Shown: one piece after another, positions 24,125 to 36,611 of the stretch | Position numbering within the stretch: position 1 is the stretch's first letter | Layout: every line of letters starts with the position of its first letter | NCBI GenBank assembly: GCA_021014325.1 | Contig: CM037462.1 | Span: 4,124,318-4,188,317, forward strand | Direction: 5' to 3' | DNA length: 64,000 nucleotides | Origin: Plazaster borealis | Lineage: Eukaryota; Echinodermata; Asteroidea; Forcipulatida; Labidiasteridae | Translations under genes and position numbers: made by a program | Notes under the pieces: model-generated | Seen by the model: only the letters and a program-made list of their open reading frames with translations | Database searches by the model: none | Told to the model about the DNA's origin: nothing

Positions 24125-25348
24125 CAGGGTGCGAAATTAACGGTTGCCCGGTTGCCCGGGGCAACCAAAAAATCACTCGGGCAACCCGTGATCAAACCGT
24201 TGTTGCCCGTCGGGCAACCTTAAAAAAAAAATAAGAATTTAGGCCTACCCTCGTTATTATTGTGCCAGTTCCAAAGATTGTTTGAATTTTCCACATAAAG
24301 CTTCATGAAAAATAGTTACGATGTTGTACTTCACCGGAAGCGTTTAACAATTATTTTTTTCTTTCTTTAAATCACGCCGTCCACCGCAAACCATGTGCGA
24401 ACTTTCCAGCTTGCACGTACGCGATGCACACTCACACCGCGATGGCACTGTGTAGCGGCATGGTAGCGGATAATGTGTGCACGATGTACCGTACGTTGTA
24501 TTATTCGGATCTCGGACTCGACGCGACGTCGAGTCGATTTCACAAAACTCTTCCTAACTTAGGACTAGACCTAAGGCAATGCTAAGAGATAGGACTAGTC
24601 TTAAGTTAAGACCAGTTACTGGTCTTAACTTCAGATAAGACTAGTCTTATCTCTTTGTGAAATCGGCCCCTGGTCATGTTCCATCCCAACTATAGAACTG
24701 GCCTAACTATGAATAGTTGGGCACAGGCCCAATCCAAAACACAGTTGGCCCGGGCCCAACTATAGTTACATGTAGGTCGATTCTATAGTTGGAACAGAAC
24801 GTTCACAAGTAACGAAATAGATGTATACTGCGCGCACACGCGCTTTCCATGAATTGCGCTTTCCATGATTCACTGGTGCCACGCAGTCGTTATGCTGCAC
24901 ATATTATAACGAGCGTGGGGACAGCTAGCGAACATGGTGTGAGCGCGCGCAATGAATATTACTCGCTGCTATTTAATTCGCACGTGTTTATGTGTCAAAC
25001 TTGACAAAGTTTCACGACGTGACAATCACAATGAGCCTCCTGAAGTTTGGTTTTACGTTGGGTAAAACACCCATAAGGGGCAATACCGATGCCGGATTGA
25101 CGGATGATGAAGAACATGTATCGAAATCAGCAAAAATTACTTCAAATCACGGCGATGAGACCCACTCACGATCGTCGATGTCCGTTTCGATGTCCGTTTC
25201 GATAGCCATTTTTATATCTTTACCCTAAAGAGCATGCAATGCGCAAAGCATTATTATATTCGGGCAACCAAAATTACTTTCGGGCAACCAGATTTTCAGT
25301 TGTGGTTGCCCTGGGGCAACCAGCAAATTTTCTTAATTTCGCACCCTG
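24125..25348. mobile_element. 1.2-kb hAT-like element, CAGGGTGCGAAATT ends
   Basis: Ends CAGGGTGCGAAATTAA and TTAATTTCGCACCCTG, extended internally by GGTTGCCC / GGGCAACC repeats, with the 5-bp duplication AAAGG on both sides. Nested inside are inverted repeats around 24543-24670 (aggactagacct, agactagtcttatctc) and 24680-24800 (caactatag). The inside is CpG-rich compared with its flanks. Short frames only, with no transposase recognised. Confidence 0.8.
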
Positions 25349-27601
25349 AAAGGGGTCCAAGGAAGTATTGTAATTGCATCAAAGTCTTACATTTAGTTTA
25401 CAGCATTAAAGATGTCAAAACTTCAATAGGCTTTTAAATTTATTCTTGACAAAATGACAGACAGTACATTTATATAATGCGTTATGTTGAGAATGTGGAC
25501 ATGTGATGTAGGCCTACCATTTGTCAAAAATGTTCATGCTATTTAGGCCCTGTACATGTAGTGTGATCATGAATGTAACCCTTTGAATTTTATAAAATTG
25601 TCAGACAATATTTTTATGGCTTTGGAATGTCAGGATTGTTCCTACCTACTGCAGGACTGATGCTCTGCTCATTGACATGATTGAGCATAAAATGTTCCAG
25701 TACAAATTGCATTTCCCTCATTGAGATGCCCTTTACAAGATCTACATGTATGGTAAAGAGCAAGGCAGTTTTCCCTTTGTAAAGGGAACCAGAATGTGGG
25801 AAATAAAATTTGTAATGGAACATTTCAAGTGTGACATGGCAGTTGCCTCCATTGCTTCTGTTTAAGGCATTTAGGTCTGCTACAGTTGTAGTATCTCAAA
25901 ATCTTCCAGTTGTTTCTCAGTCCTGTAGAAGTAAGGCCACTTTCCTTGGTAGAAGGACACTTCCATTTTAATGTTAGAATTTATGAGTACCATTGTTCCC
26001 GTGTCCATGGGGAATTTTAAGGCATTGGTGACATTAATCACTTTGATTTTTTGTCTTCTGTTTTTAAAGACAAAACACGGGATCGATACAGTAATTTGGG
26101 AATTTAACTCAGTTGATTATAAAGTTACCACAAGTAGGGGCTACCAATCCCCGGGAGAAATATCTGTCTGAAATACCGGTGTCATAGGGGATTTTGTCCC
26201 CCATACAGTAAATTAACAGTGGTGCTGTTCAAAGAAAGCGTGGGGTGGGGGTGGAAACACAAAATCCCCTGTGAAATTGGCACTGTCAAGAAAACAAGAT
26301 TTTGAAGACACTAAAATTTCAAACAAAAACATGGTTAAAACCGGTTATAAATGCACAAAATCAATTATAAAAGATAAACAGTATTTCACTGTTTACATTC
26401 AACTTAATCACTTGATTTGATTTTAACTAAAAGTTTTCATTGGTCAGATGGTGTGCTTCAAAGTGAAAACTCAAAAACTGGCTGATGGACATTTAAAATT
26501 TACTCTTTCGAAAACCACAGGAAGATTTACCAATGATAGGCCTATCCAGTTTTAGATTCTGCAGGCTCACTCCTAACGTCATTGTTTACAAACTTTCTCT
26601 TCCTTTTTTTGTGTGACTTGGTACAACTGGCCATGAGTTCCATGCATCGCTGAACGAAGGGCATGTTGTGGGGAACACCCAGTATATTCTGGATAGTCAT
26701 TGTGTTGGTTTCAATCAATAGTTTCCATAGAAATTATTGTGTGTTGCTACCAATATCTGTAAACGGACTTCCATTGTTGTGTACTCTGTATGCAGGTATG
26801 CAAAAATAATTTTGTATGCACAAATTTCGGAAAGATGTTTAGAGTTCCTATAATTATCCTTATGGCAAACTTGTGCCGAATCTCTTTAGTATGAACCAAT
26901 GTGACATTTGATAGAAAGAACAAAGTTCATGGCTGCTGGATTGTACTTGCTTCAAAAGGAAGACACCAACTTACCGTTTTATCACAGATAACTAAGACCT
27001 TCTAACATGAACGTTTCTGGCATACTTTTTACAGTTTTTCACCCATTTTAGATTTTACGCTTTTTACAATTTCATTTTGACGATGCCCTTGCCAAATAAA
27101 TTTTCATTTCAGGAAGCGTGACACAGGCCCTAGTTGGTGCAAGTTTCACACACATAGGCCTACTTGTACGGTATGTGTATTTGGTCCCAACGTGTACCAA
27201 TTCAATGAAAACAAATTACCTATAATCGCAAATGCTAACATTCAAACTCTGAAGGACAGTGGAGGGACTGTCTTGTGCAGTGATATCTGTACAAATGGCT
27301 TTGTTAGTGTAATAAATTTTATTGTAGGCCTTAAGCTGGTTAGTGACCATTTTGGCAGGATGCTTCTTTTTACACAAAGTTTTTTTCGCCTGGAAGTTCA
27401 AAAATTCTTACCCAACTGCTATAACAGGGATTAGATTTGTGCTCACAGGATTTGAGTGTATACCTTTCTTTGTGTCCGTGGCGACGTGCCACACAATGAC
27501 AACCCACTTGAATATAGTCATTTCTGAAGGGGTTTGCCCTGGCAGTGTTTCATCACAGATCTCTTGCATTAGCAGCTGCTTAAAAAACCTTCTCTTTTGT
27601 C

Positions 27602-27700
27602 GCCCCTAAAATTTGGAATAGTCTCCCTCCATCTCTGCGCTCTGCAGATTCACTTCAAATTTTCAAGAAGCATCTGAAGTCACACCTTTTCCCACAATGA
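27602..27700 (+). pseudogene. LINE reverse transcriptase C-terminal remnant
   Basis: One open frame reads APKIWNSLPPSLRSADSLQI, then FKKHLKSHLFPQ and TGA. This is the typical C-terminus of CR1/L2-like non-LTR retrotransposons. No upstream RT domain is seen, so it is a 5'-truncated copy. Confidence 0.75.
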
Positions 27701-28424
27701 TTGTTTGTTTGTTTGTTTTCATATTTTGCAATTTTGTATACAGTAGTTTGCCATGTATTTTGCTGTGTATCAACACAAACCGCTGTGATCTTGATGAAAT
27801 GGCGGTATGTAAAATATTTTATGTATACAATTATGTACGTGTATAGTTGGCTAAAGGGGGAAGAACGTAGATTGTACCTTACCACCTTGTAAACCCCGAC
27901 AAGGTGTTATATTTTATTAGTGGGTGATGGGTCTCATTTAAAAAAAACTTAGCATACCTGTCTGAAAAACATATTACTAGTGCTTGAAGTATGCGTAGCT
28001 AAAGAGCTATAGAACTGATTATTTCAGCGTTCAGATTTCAGAAATTATCATACTTTCCATCAAGTTGACGAAAAGTACATTTTCTGAAATCTGAAAGTTA
28101 AAGGGTCTGTTTTACTGAAGTTTTGTTTTGAAATCAAAAGCAACAAAACATATTGGGCGGATTACTTAATTTACTTTCAAATCACACTTCCTTCTGAATC
28201 ATCTTAAGAAAGAATGCATAGAAACACACCCAGATATTTTCCTGTTTCCAAACTTCTAATTAAGTATCACTTTCAACCCTTGCACATGATCGGCGTGGGT
28301 GTGGGTGTACGTATTTACATACTGAGCACTGAAGACGTCTTCCTCAGTAATCAGTGGCTGTCAATGGGGCATTTCCCATTCTCAAACAGAAATAGCATAG
28401 TTTTTGGCACGCCGCCAACTTACC

Positions 28425-29032
28425 AGGGATCAAAATTCCGCCCTGAAAGGTGTATTATAATCTTCCCTTTTGAATGTCGCAACATAAAGTATGTCAGTCC
28501 AAACAGCAAAATGACGAAGAAATTCCCTAATGTCAGGAGTGTGTTGCAATCACTGCCGCTCGTAGAGTGCACTTTCTATTAAAGTGCAGTTTTGTTTTTT
28601 TGAACTCTGAGTACCTGCTTAATACTTAATAGGGTATCCATGCAAAACATTTGTAAGGTAATATTAATTCAAAGATAAGCACGCAGCCTTTAACTATCAT
28701 GGTATGGAGATGGTCATGGTGGAAAAGTTCCTAGGGATCACAATTCCGCCCTGAACCATGTATTATAAACTTCCCTTTTGAATGTCGCAACATAAAGGGT
28801 GTCCAAACAGCAAAATGACGAAGAAATTCCCTACTGTCAGTGAGTGTGTTGCAATCACTGATGCTCGTAGAGTGCACCTTCTATTAAAGTAACGGTTTGG
28901 TACCTGAACTCTGAGTTACCTGCTTAATCCATGCAAAACGTTGGAAAGGTTAAAAAAATGAATTTTCACAGATTTGCACGTATAGCTACTGTATCATGGT
29001 ATAAAAAATGGTCATGGTGGAAAACTTCCCTT
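28425..29032. repeat. 308-bp tandem duplication, two diverged units
   Basis: Units begin at 28425 and 28733. Shared blocks include attccgccctgaa, ttcccttttgaatgtcgcaa, cagcaaaatgacgaagaaat and tgctcgtagagtgca or similar. They differ by scattered substitutions and small indels. No coding potential was found. Confidence 0.75.
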
Positions 29033-31293
29033 GAAATATTTTAGCCTGAAATGCTATGAGATATTAATAAAACATATATGCAGTGTAGTTTTTATCTCCC
29101 TAGATCAAAACTCCATGTTTGGAAACAGTGAACACATTATTTCTGGGGGTTTTTGTTTTGGGTTTTTTCACAAAATTTTCTTGTGACTCTAACGACTGAT
29201 TGAGCTTAACTTTCACAGGTTTATTATAGTCATTAAAAGTGTGTACGTGTATACTGGGCTTTGACAATTAAGCACCAATGTTGTCCGTGCTTTAAACGTT
29301 ATGATGCAGTAAACAAACAAAAAACAGCAATGTGGGCAGTCTGCCAAAATGCTGTGGTCTTTATGGAAATTCCCCCTGGAATATATTGCATCATGTGTTT
29401 AATTGTTTGACTGTCTGTATGATGTGGGTGTACAGGTGCAGTATTGACTTGATAAATTCTTCTTTTGTTGAAAGACCAAGGGAAATATGAACTGACCACT
29501 TTTGTATACTTTGTTGATTTTGTTGTTGATTTTTTTTTTTTTTTTTTTACCAAGTTATATATATTCTTATCCTGCATATTATGACATCATCTTTCCATAC
29601 AGTACATTTTGTGAAGTTATTTCTCTAATCCCAAACCACATGTGTAGTGTACACAATCATAGGTTAGCGAAAATCTGCCAAAATCCCTTCAATTGATTGA
29701 CCCAAGTTTGATGGATTAAGTTTTTGGACATTCAAACTGTTGGTTGATGACATTCAAGTGTACATTCAGTGAAGCAAGAGGCTTACCCTATCACAGTGCT
29801 ACAGTATCTGTCGGTCTAAAGATTAACAATAACATTTGACAACATTAGGGGCCATCCAGAGGAAATCAATGTTTAAAAATTGCATTTTTTTTTTCGAAAT
29901 TGTGTTGACCCATCCACCCCAAATTTTGATTTTTAAATACTGACAGTCTATTTGAATACATTGAAGAACAATGCCTCAAATGGAGCTGATATTTTAGATC
30001 AATGTTCATGCATGAATCATTTCTCAGATTTCTGAGGATTGGTGTCCGTTCGGGAATGCTATGGCCAGAGATGCCTGCCGTTGGTACCTGCTGTCACCTC
30101 GCTAAATGTGGATGGATTTGCGCTCTTGTGAAAATGACGTGAAAGTTTGTTGCTGTTTTCTCAGCAGCTGAAACTTTCACTCATGTGACTTTTAGTGTAT
30201 CTCTTTATAATCAGCATTACATTGACCAAAAAACCATCTTTGACCCTACCTTACTGCTTTAAAACAGTGTAATTTTAGCATCGGGCATGTATTTTTGTTT
30301 TTACCACTGGAGGCACTTCTGCCCAAAATAAATCTCACTAAGCCTAGCTGTAATATAAAGTGTAAACAGAGATGCTGTAACAACATTGCTGTCATGAGCA
30401 TTTTTCATGTTCACACCTGTGCGCAAACAATAACACACTGGATTCTAATCTGCCATGACAATGCCTTGGAGGAATGTAAACATAACAGAACAATGTGTCA
30501 TTGTATGGTAATCAAGCCACGTGGTAAAACTGTGGTCAAATGCAAAATTGACAACTGTGATTGTTTCCATCATACTTTTGGATTGTCTTGTAATTCATTC
30601 CCTTTTTGTAAACCAGCAGAAACCCTGGTGTGAATTGTCCTATTGCTCAATGGTCTCACCCTCATGTGAACTTTAACAGTCCGTCAAGAGTATGGAATGG
30701 AAATCAAAGTTTCATGCTTTAATTTATCGGTTGTAGTCACCAGTGAAAAGGGCAAGGTCTTGACTAATGTGTGAACTTTGTTTACACTCAGTGTCTGTGG
30801 TGTTATTTTGTTATTGCAACTTCACACACTCACAAAGTCTAGGCTTATGGGCTCCCCGAACTGAGTGTTAGGCAGGAATTTGAAAAAAAATAGCAAAAAA
30901 TAGTAAATAGTAGTAAAGCCCTGCCTCCTCCTTTTTTTTTTTAAAAGTCCGGACGAGAAACTCGTTATTTTTGTTAGTTGGCCTAATGTAATTTACATCA
31001 ATTTGTACATTATAGCAGGGATGAGAAATTTCAGACTTTTGTCTGAATTCTGACATCTTCCTATATCTGCATGGGGAAAAAAAAGTAGCTGTTGAGATAC
31101 AAATAAATTCTGCTCTTTGATCTACACAAGAACTCTAAAACTTCCACTCTATAGGCCTATGTACAATGGCCTTTCACCTCTGTTGACCCCCAGTTCGAAT
31201 CCCATCTTAGACCGGCGCGCCTTCCACGTGGATTGGGTTTTCAGTCCCTACCTGATTGTGTGGGTTTTCCCCATTTGGGTTTTCCTCCCATAT

Positions 31294-31828
31294 CAGTGTT
31301 CTCCAACCTATAGAAAAGACGTGGCGCACCGCCACGCTTTCTGCGGCGCGCGCCACGCTTTTATAATTGCCGCCAAGCTTTTAAAAAAAAAATTAAAAAA
31401 TAAAAAAAACTTTTTTCTTTTTTTTGTGAGCACACTAGTAACACGGAATTACAAGGTAAGAAAAAGAAATGCGGTCAGGCTACCGGACACATACGTTTCC
31501 TCTAGTGGGTGCCTAAGATAAATTGGTACCAATAAATCAAATTAAATTGGTTTTTATTTCAAGTAAGTGTTTAGAAAACCAGTATTTTACTTTGTGTTCT
31601 TAAAAACTGTAAAAATATTTCCTCCAAAAAGTCTGAGAAAAGTGGCCAGGATTCACCTTAGAATGCACCACAGAGCATCTAGGATCAAAATTTTTCTCGG
31701 GACCCTTGAGCGGGCCCCGGACCCCACGCCGTTGGGGCTTCGCGCTTCGCGCTCGCATTGTACGTACCCCCTCGCAGTTTTCACCACACCAAGCACCAAC
31801 CTTTAATTTTCAAAGTTGGAGAACACTG
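31294..31828. mobile_element. hAT-like element, CAGTGTTCTCCAAC ends
   Basis: 535 bp with ends CAGTGTTCTCCAAC / GTTGGAGAACACTG and the 5-bp duplication CATAT. The interior has A/T runs and GC-rich patches (gcggcgcgcgccacgc). No transposase frame. Confidence 0.8.
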
Positions 31829-34777
31829 CATATAACATTGAACTTGTCTTCTTTTTCTTCTCGTTTCCTATTCAACTTGTTATTGGCGCTAATTGTGCTG
31901 TTGGATGTGTAATAAATAATGACTTAAAATTAATTTAATTACAGTGTATGTATAGGCCTACATGATGTACACGGAGATCCTGGTTTTATGGTTTCACCAT
32001 GGGGGTACATGTAGATGGTTTCACAGACCCATATTCACTACACACATCCTCTTTAAAAAAATACACATCCTCCAAAGCTTGAAAGATATTTTTCTGGAAC
32101 CTTCCCTTTCCAGAATCTTCCAGGCTCCCGGCTAGTACATGTATAACTGCCATTTGCCAATCGGCAACTGTTGTAATAAATGTCTCCTTCCTGTTTATAT
32201 TGAAAGCAAAAGGATACGTTGGTAAGTTATCATGGACATAAAGGTTAGGGTTGTATTTTGAGAGGTAACAATTCTGTTTCCCTGGCCATTCAGAATAGTC
32301 AATGTTAACAAAAATCCCACCCACCACAAATTTCGACTTTTAAATATTGAATGGCTTCATAATATTATCTATACACTGAAGAACAAATTAATGCCTCAAT
32401 TATATGAACCAGATATTTTAGATCAAAGGTATCCAACATCAGTAGTTTCCAATGGCTTTTCCTGGCTTTAAAACAAACATCTTTGTAGTTTAATCAGGAA
32501 TGAAATTGAGGTTCTTGGCCATCTGGGTATTTTGTCTTCTTTTTTGTTTAAATATGCAAATTGTTTAAACAAAAACTGAATTTCGATTTTCAGTTATTCA
32601 GTTTTGACCCACCCACCCACAATTTAAAAAAAAAGGAAATTTTTAAACAATGACTTTTCTGAATGGGCTATAGTAGGCCCTACATATATTTCTGCTATGT
32701 CATGATTATTTTCTATTGTCATCTATCGCTGTTGTCATGGCCTTATTACATGTATTACAAAAATACTGTTAAATTGGTGAAATCTATAAGCTGGCACCCT
32801 TCTTGTGAAATTATTTGATTCAAATCAATTTCTATACTCGAAACCACCCCCACAACAAGGATAGAGTGGTCCGGGATTGAGTTGAATGTAGGGTCTTCCA
32901 TTTACTTCCTAGGGATGTTCAACTACTAGGATCTTGTGTTGTGATGGGAGTTAATGCCCAAAAGGGAAGGTGAGTCATCCACTTGTGCCTGGTTAGACTT
33001 GCTAAAGTCCGTTGTGAAAAACTGCCCTTTATAGCTTTACTATTGGAACAATTGATTGATGTGCAAATTGTAAACTCAATTTCATCTTTTGTGTATTTCT
33101 GGGGGTTTTTTTGGGGGGGGGATGCTTTTTCAAAATTTGATAGTTTTAGAAGGTATCATAAATATAGGCCTACATCGCCAATTCACAAATTGTTGTCAGT
33201 GTCTCAACCAAACACAATGCATTGTTGAGACCAACCTGCTCTCTTCAAGCAAAAAGCAAGGACCAGCAAGTGGACTGTGTTTTTTAATGTGCCAGCAAAA
33301 TCTTCAGAAAATGCAGACTTTAATTTTTGTATTGTTTATAAACAATGACATTGTTCACTTAAAAACAAAATACTGCCAAAACTGACTTCATAATGTGCCA
33401 TGACCATACATTGTGCAAAATTACATTGGTTGTCCACCATGGACTGTCTATGGTCTGATCAAATCTCTATTTTTAAACATGATCTCAACAAGCACAGGGG
33501 ACCTGGTCAAGTCTAGTCTTGTGCAGCTGTTGTTATTTCTGCTGTGCCATGATCCCCCCCCCCCCCAATGATGACATGGTACTATAATGTTGTGGTTGAA
33601 TAGCATCCGTGGTGCAATGCTAATGGGATAGGGATATGTTGCAATCTATTTGTGTGTGGGTTGGCTTAGTTCCTCCTTGGATGTCAAGAGAAGAAGACCT
33701 ACACCCAGAATGTGCTTGTGTGCTCGTAAAAGAATTTCAGTAGAATTGGAAGGTAATGAATGGCTTAGTATAGGGCTGATTTACCCGCTGATTTGAAGTT
33801 GAGGAGACAATAGTGTTATTTAATTGTAATGGTGTGTATATTGACTATTGATTGTATACTGTATTTGCAGCAATGGATTCACAATGTTGGCAATGTTGTG
33901 TGGTATGCAAAGAGAACTCTGGAACATTATTGTTCAAGAGAACTGTGCTTGATTTGTACAGGTACATGAACAGTGTTGTAAGTAAGAACGTGTAAAATAG
34001 AAAAGCATTGCTTTAAAATATTTGCTCAACAAAACAGAAAAGGCTTGGAAATGTTCATTAGTAATTAGTGAAAATTACAAACAAATGTACTGTATATGGG
34101 TTACTAATGACAGTTTTGTTATACATGTATTTTGTAGCACTTTTATTAGTTGATTAATAAACAGAATAATTGTAATAAGTAGGATTTGAATCGTTGCATG
34201 GTGGAATTGCATTCTACACGTACAATCGTGCTCTAGATTGCATTTTGCAAACCTTACACATTTGTACACGTTCAGTATTTAATTGTAAGGTTTGTGGAAA
34301 TTGTGGTAACGCCATGTATGTATTGCAAATGAAAAATCTCTCGCTATGACTTGTGTTAGTTCTGAAATGAACCGGTGATGGAACTCAACATTTCGATCAT
34401 TATGCTTTGATTGTCTTCAGGAGAGTAGGTTTAGATAGGCTCTTGTGATTTTGCCAGTTTTTAGGAATTTGTTGCCATAGTTGGGGCTTGCAATTCATAC
34501 TTCATAAATAAAATTGTTGGTGTAGTATGTACATAAGAATTCTTGAGACTGAGGTTGCATCATTTTTATTATGTCTTGACTTAATTTTTCACAAGAGAAA
34601 ATGCGCTCCTATTACTTACAAAATGAGAACAAGGCAGCCACAGACGCAAGTCTATATGCTAAATGATGACGAAGTAACAATTTTATATTAATCATGCAAT
34701 TTTTCAGATGGTCAGCTTATTTCCTTGTTTTTGGTTGAAACTCAGCTGTACTCCACTCCATCATGTCCATGCCCAAT

Positions 34778-35061
34778 GGCCCAATTTCATAGAGCTGCTT
34801 AACGGCCTATTTTGTGCTTACTGAGCAAGTTTCCGTTTCATAGCGCTGCTAACCGTAAGCACACGAAAAGGCATGCTAACCTTCCAGCGCTTACTGTATG
34901 AAAATGAATGACGTAACAATGGAAATCCAAGGTGAACGCGCAAGATGGCCGCCTAATTTTCTTGCTAACCTGTGAAATACGCTTAAATGAACAAGCACCT
35001 TTTTCTGCTGCAGTTAGCACGAAAATTTGCTTACCATTAAGCAGCGCTATGAAATTGGGCC
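34778..35061. mobile_element. Compound GGCCCAATTT-family element
   Basis: Outer ends GGCCCAATTTCATAGAGCTG and the reverse-complementary gctatgaaattgggcc. The internal ctgcttaac and tttcatagcgctgctaac suggest a second copy or an internal rearrangement. Confidence 0.6.
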
Positions 35062-36401
35062 CTGGTCATAACTGCCTGGGTGAAGTTTGCATTCCCTTAA
35101 AGATGTGCCTTTTACATAAAATAAAATAAATACCCTGCCGTTACAAGATGGAAGTGTCAGGCCTGCTTCACTCTCATTATGTAGCTTTACAACTATACTT
35201 TCAGGGTAAGTATAAATTTAGACATTCTTATATAATGCAGATTTTAGCCTTGGTCAATCACGTTCCTGTTGTCCTTACAGAACTTCCTTCTAGTCATTAT
35301 CTTGGCGCACAGTCAATGTACTTGACTCTCTGTTGACCGTTGGAATAAAACGTACATTAATCCGGATTCAATGTCATGCATATTGATTCAATCATTGAAT
35401 AGCCCCAATATTCATAGGATGATCATGATTATTCATGAGATGCAGCTGATGCACTCCTGCTGATTGGTCATTGCTGGCCATACGTACTATACTGTCATGG
35501 AGAGAGGAATGGGGGCAATGGAGGCGATTGTCTCTGTGTGCCGCTGGTCATTGTTATGGTGAGCCTTGAAATGTGTCAAGCAGTTCACATTTCCCTCTCA
35601 ATCCATTGTATTTTAATGCAAAGTAACAAAGGAACAAAGTACCAGGCCATTTTTATTCACTTGACATGTCCCGTACAATGCAAACATGACGATAGTTACT
35701 GTTTACAGTTGGATAAAAATACCATTTGAAAAGTCATTGTACCTTGTACATTTACTTTGTGTACACGGGTACGTTCAATTTAGAAACATACTCTATGGAC
35801 ACTTGCACGTACACGTACACACATGACACAGATAGACTGTTTGGTTGTTGACCGCTTGTTTGTCGACACAGTTGGGCAGTTTTAAAGGTTAAATTAAGAT
35901 CTTTGCTTTATTCTGTTTTTAATTTTAACCACAGTCTAAATTCATGTACATTTATACAGTTATATTAAAAAATACCAAGGTTGGAAATAAATTTATTATT
36001 TCCTGTTGGTTGTGCCTGGTACATATCTTCTTCTTTTTTAACAGACTTCCAGTTTGCTTTTTAGGCGAAGTAGCAAAATTTGTGCTGGTATAAAGAATGT
36101 GCACTTCTAAGTACACCACCAGTAAGCTACGTACAATGTGACCACAGTAAACATTGTGTGCAGGTTCCATAGGCACAGATTCTACAACAAGCTATTGATA
36201 TAATTATTACTCAGAACAGATGATCAGATACATGTAGGCCTACACAGCATGAAAATTAAAAGTGTTTATTGTGTACACTCCAGTCCATTGTTGTGTGTAG
36301 AATGATTTTATAATTCACGATCATAGTACATAATCTCACGCTCCCTTGCTCCTGTTCAATTCCGAAAGAAAACTATGTTAACATTCACAAAGGCAGTTTG
36401 A

Positions 36402-36611
36402 AGGTTATTTAAATGAAGATCTTTGTTTTGTTCTGTTTTTATTTTGACCTTAATACAAATTCCTTGTTTGAGCCGTTTTGCATTTCAATTGTAGTGTAAA
36501 CAACTTGTTATTTAAATGAAGATCTTTGCTTCGTTCTGTTTTTATTTTGACCTTAATACAAACTCCTTGGTTGAGCTGTTTTGCATTTCAATCGTAGTGT
36601 AAACAACTTGG
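36402..36611. repeat. Tandem duplication, about 105-bp unit
   Basis: Two adjacent copies of ttatttaaatgaagatcttt through gttttgcatttcaat.gtag to gtgtaaacaacttg, differing at a few sites. A third, more diverged partial copy lies at about 35885-35945. Confidence 0.75.

Noticed and set aside
24992..25228. 78-codon open frame inside the 1.2-kb element
   Set aside because: No transposase or other motif; probably chance in the CpG-rich interior.
30295..30633. Cysteine-rich 112-codon open frame (14 Cys)
   Set aside because: It has no signal peptide, no recognisable spacing and no supporting exons. The local composition is TGT-rich, so a chance frame is more likely; transcript evidence would change this.
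33100..33120. Homopolymer runs (also at 5370, 13867, 29529, 33554, 37026, 51195, 55024)
   Set aside because: Simple poly-G/C/T runs, unremarkable or possible assembly noise.
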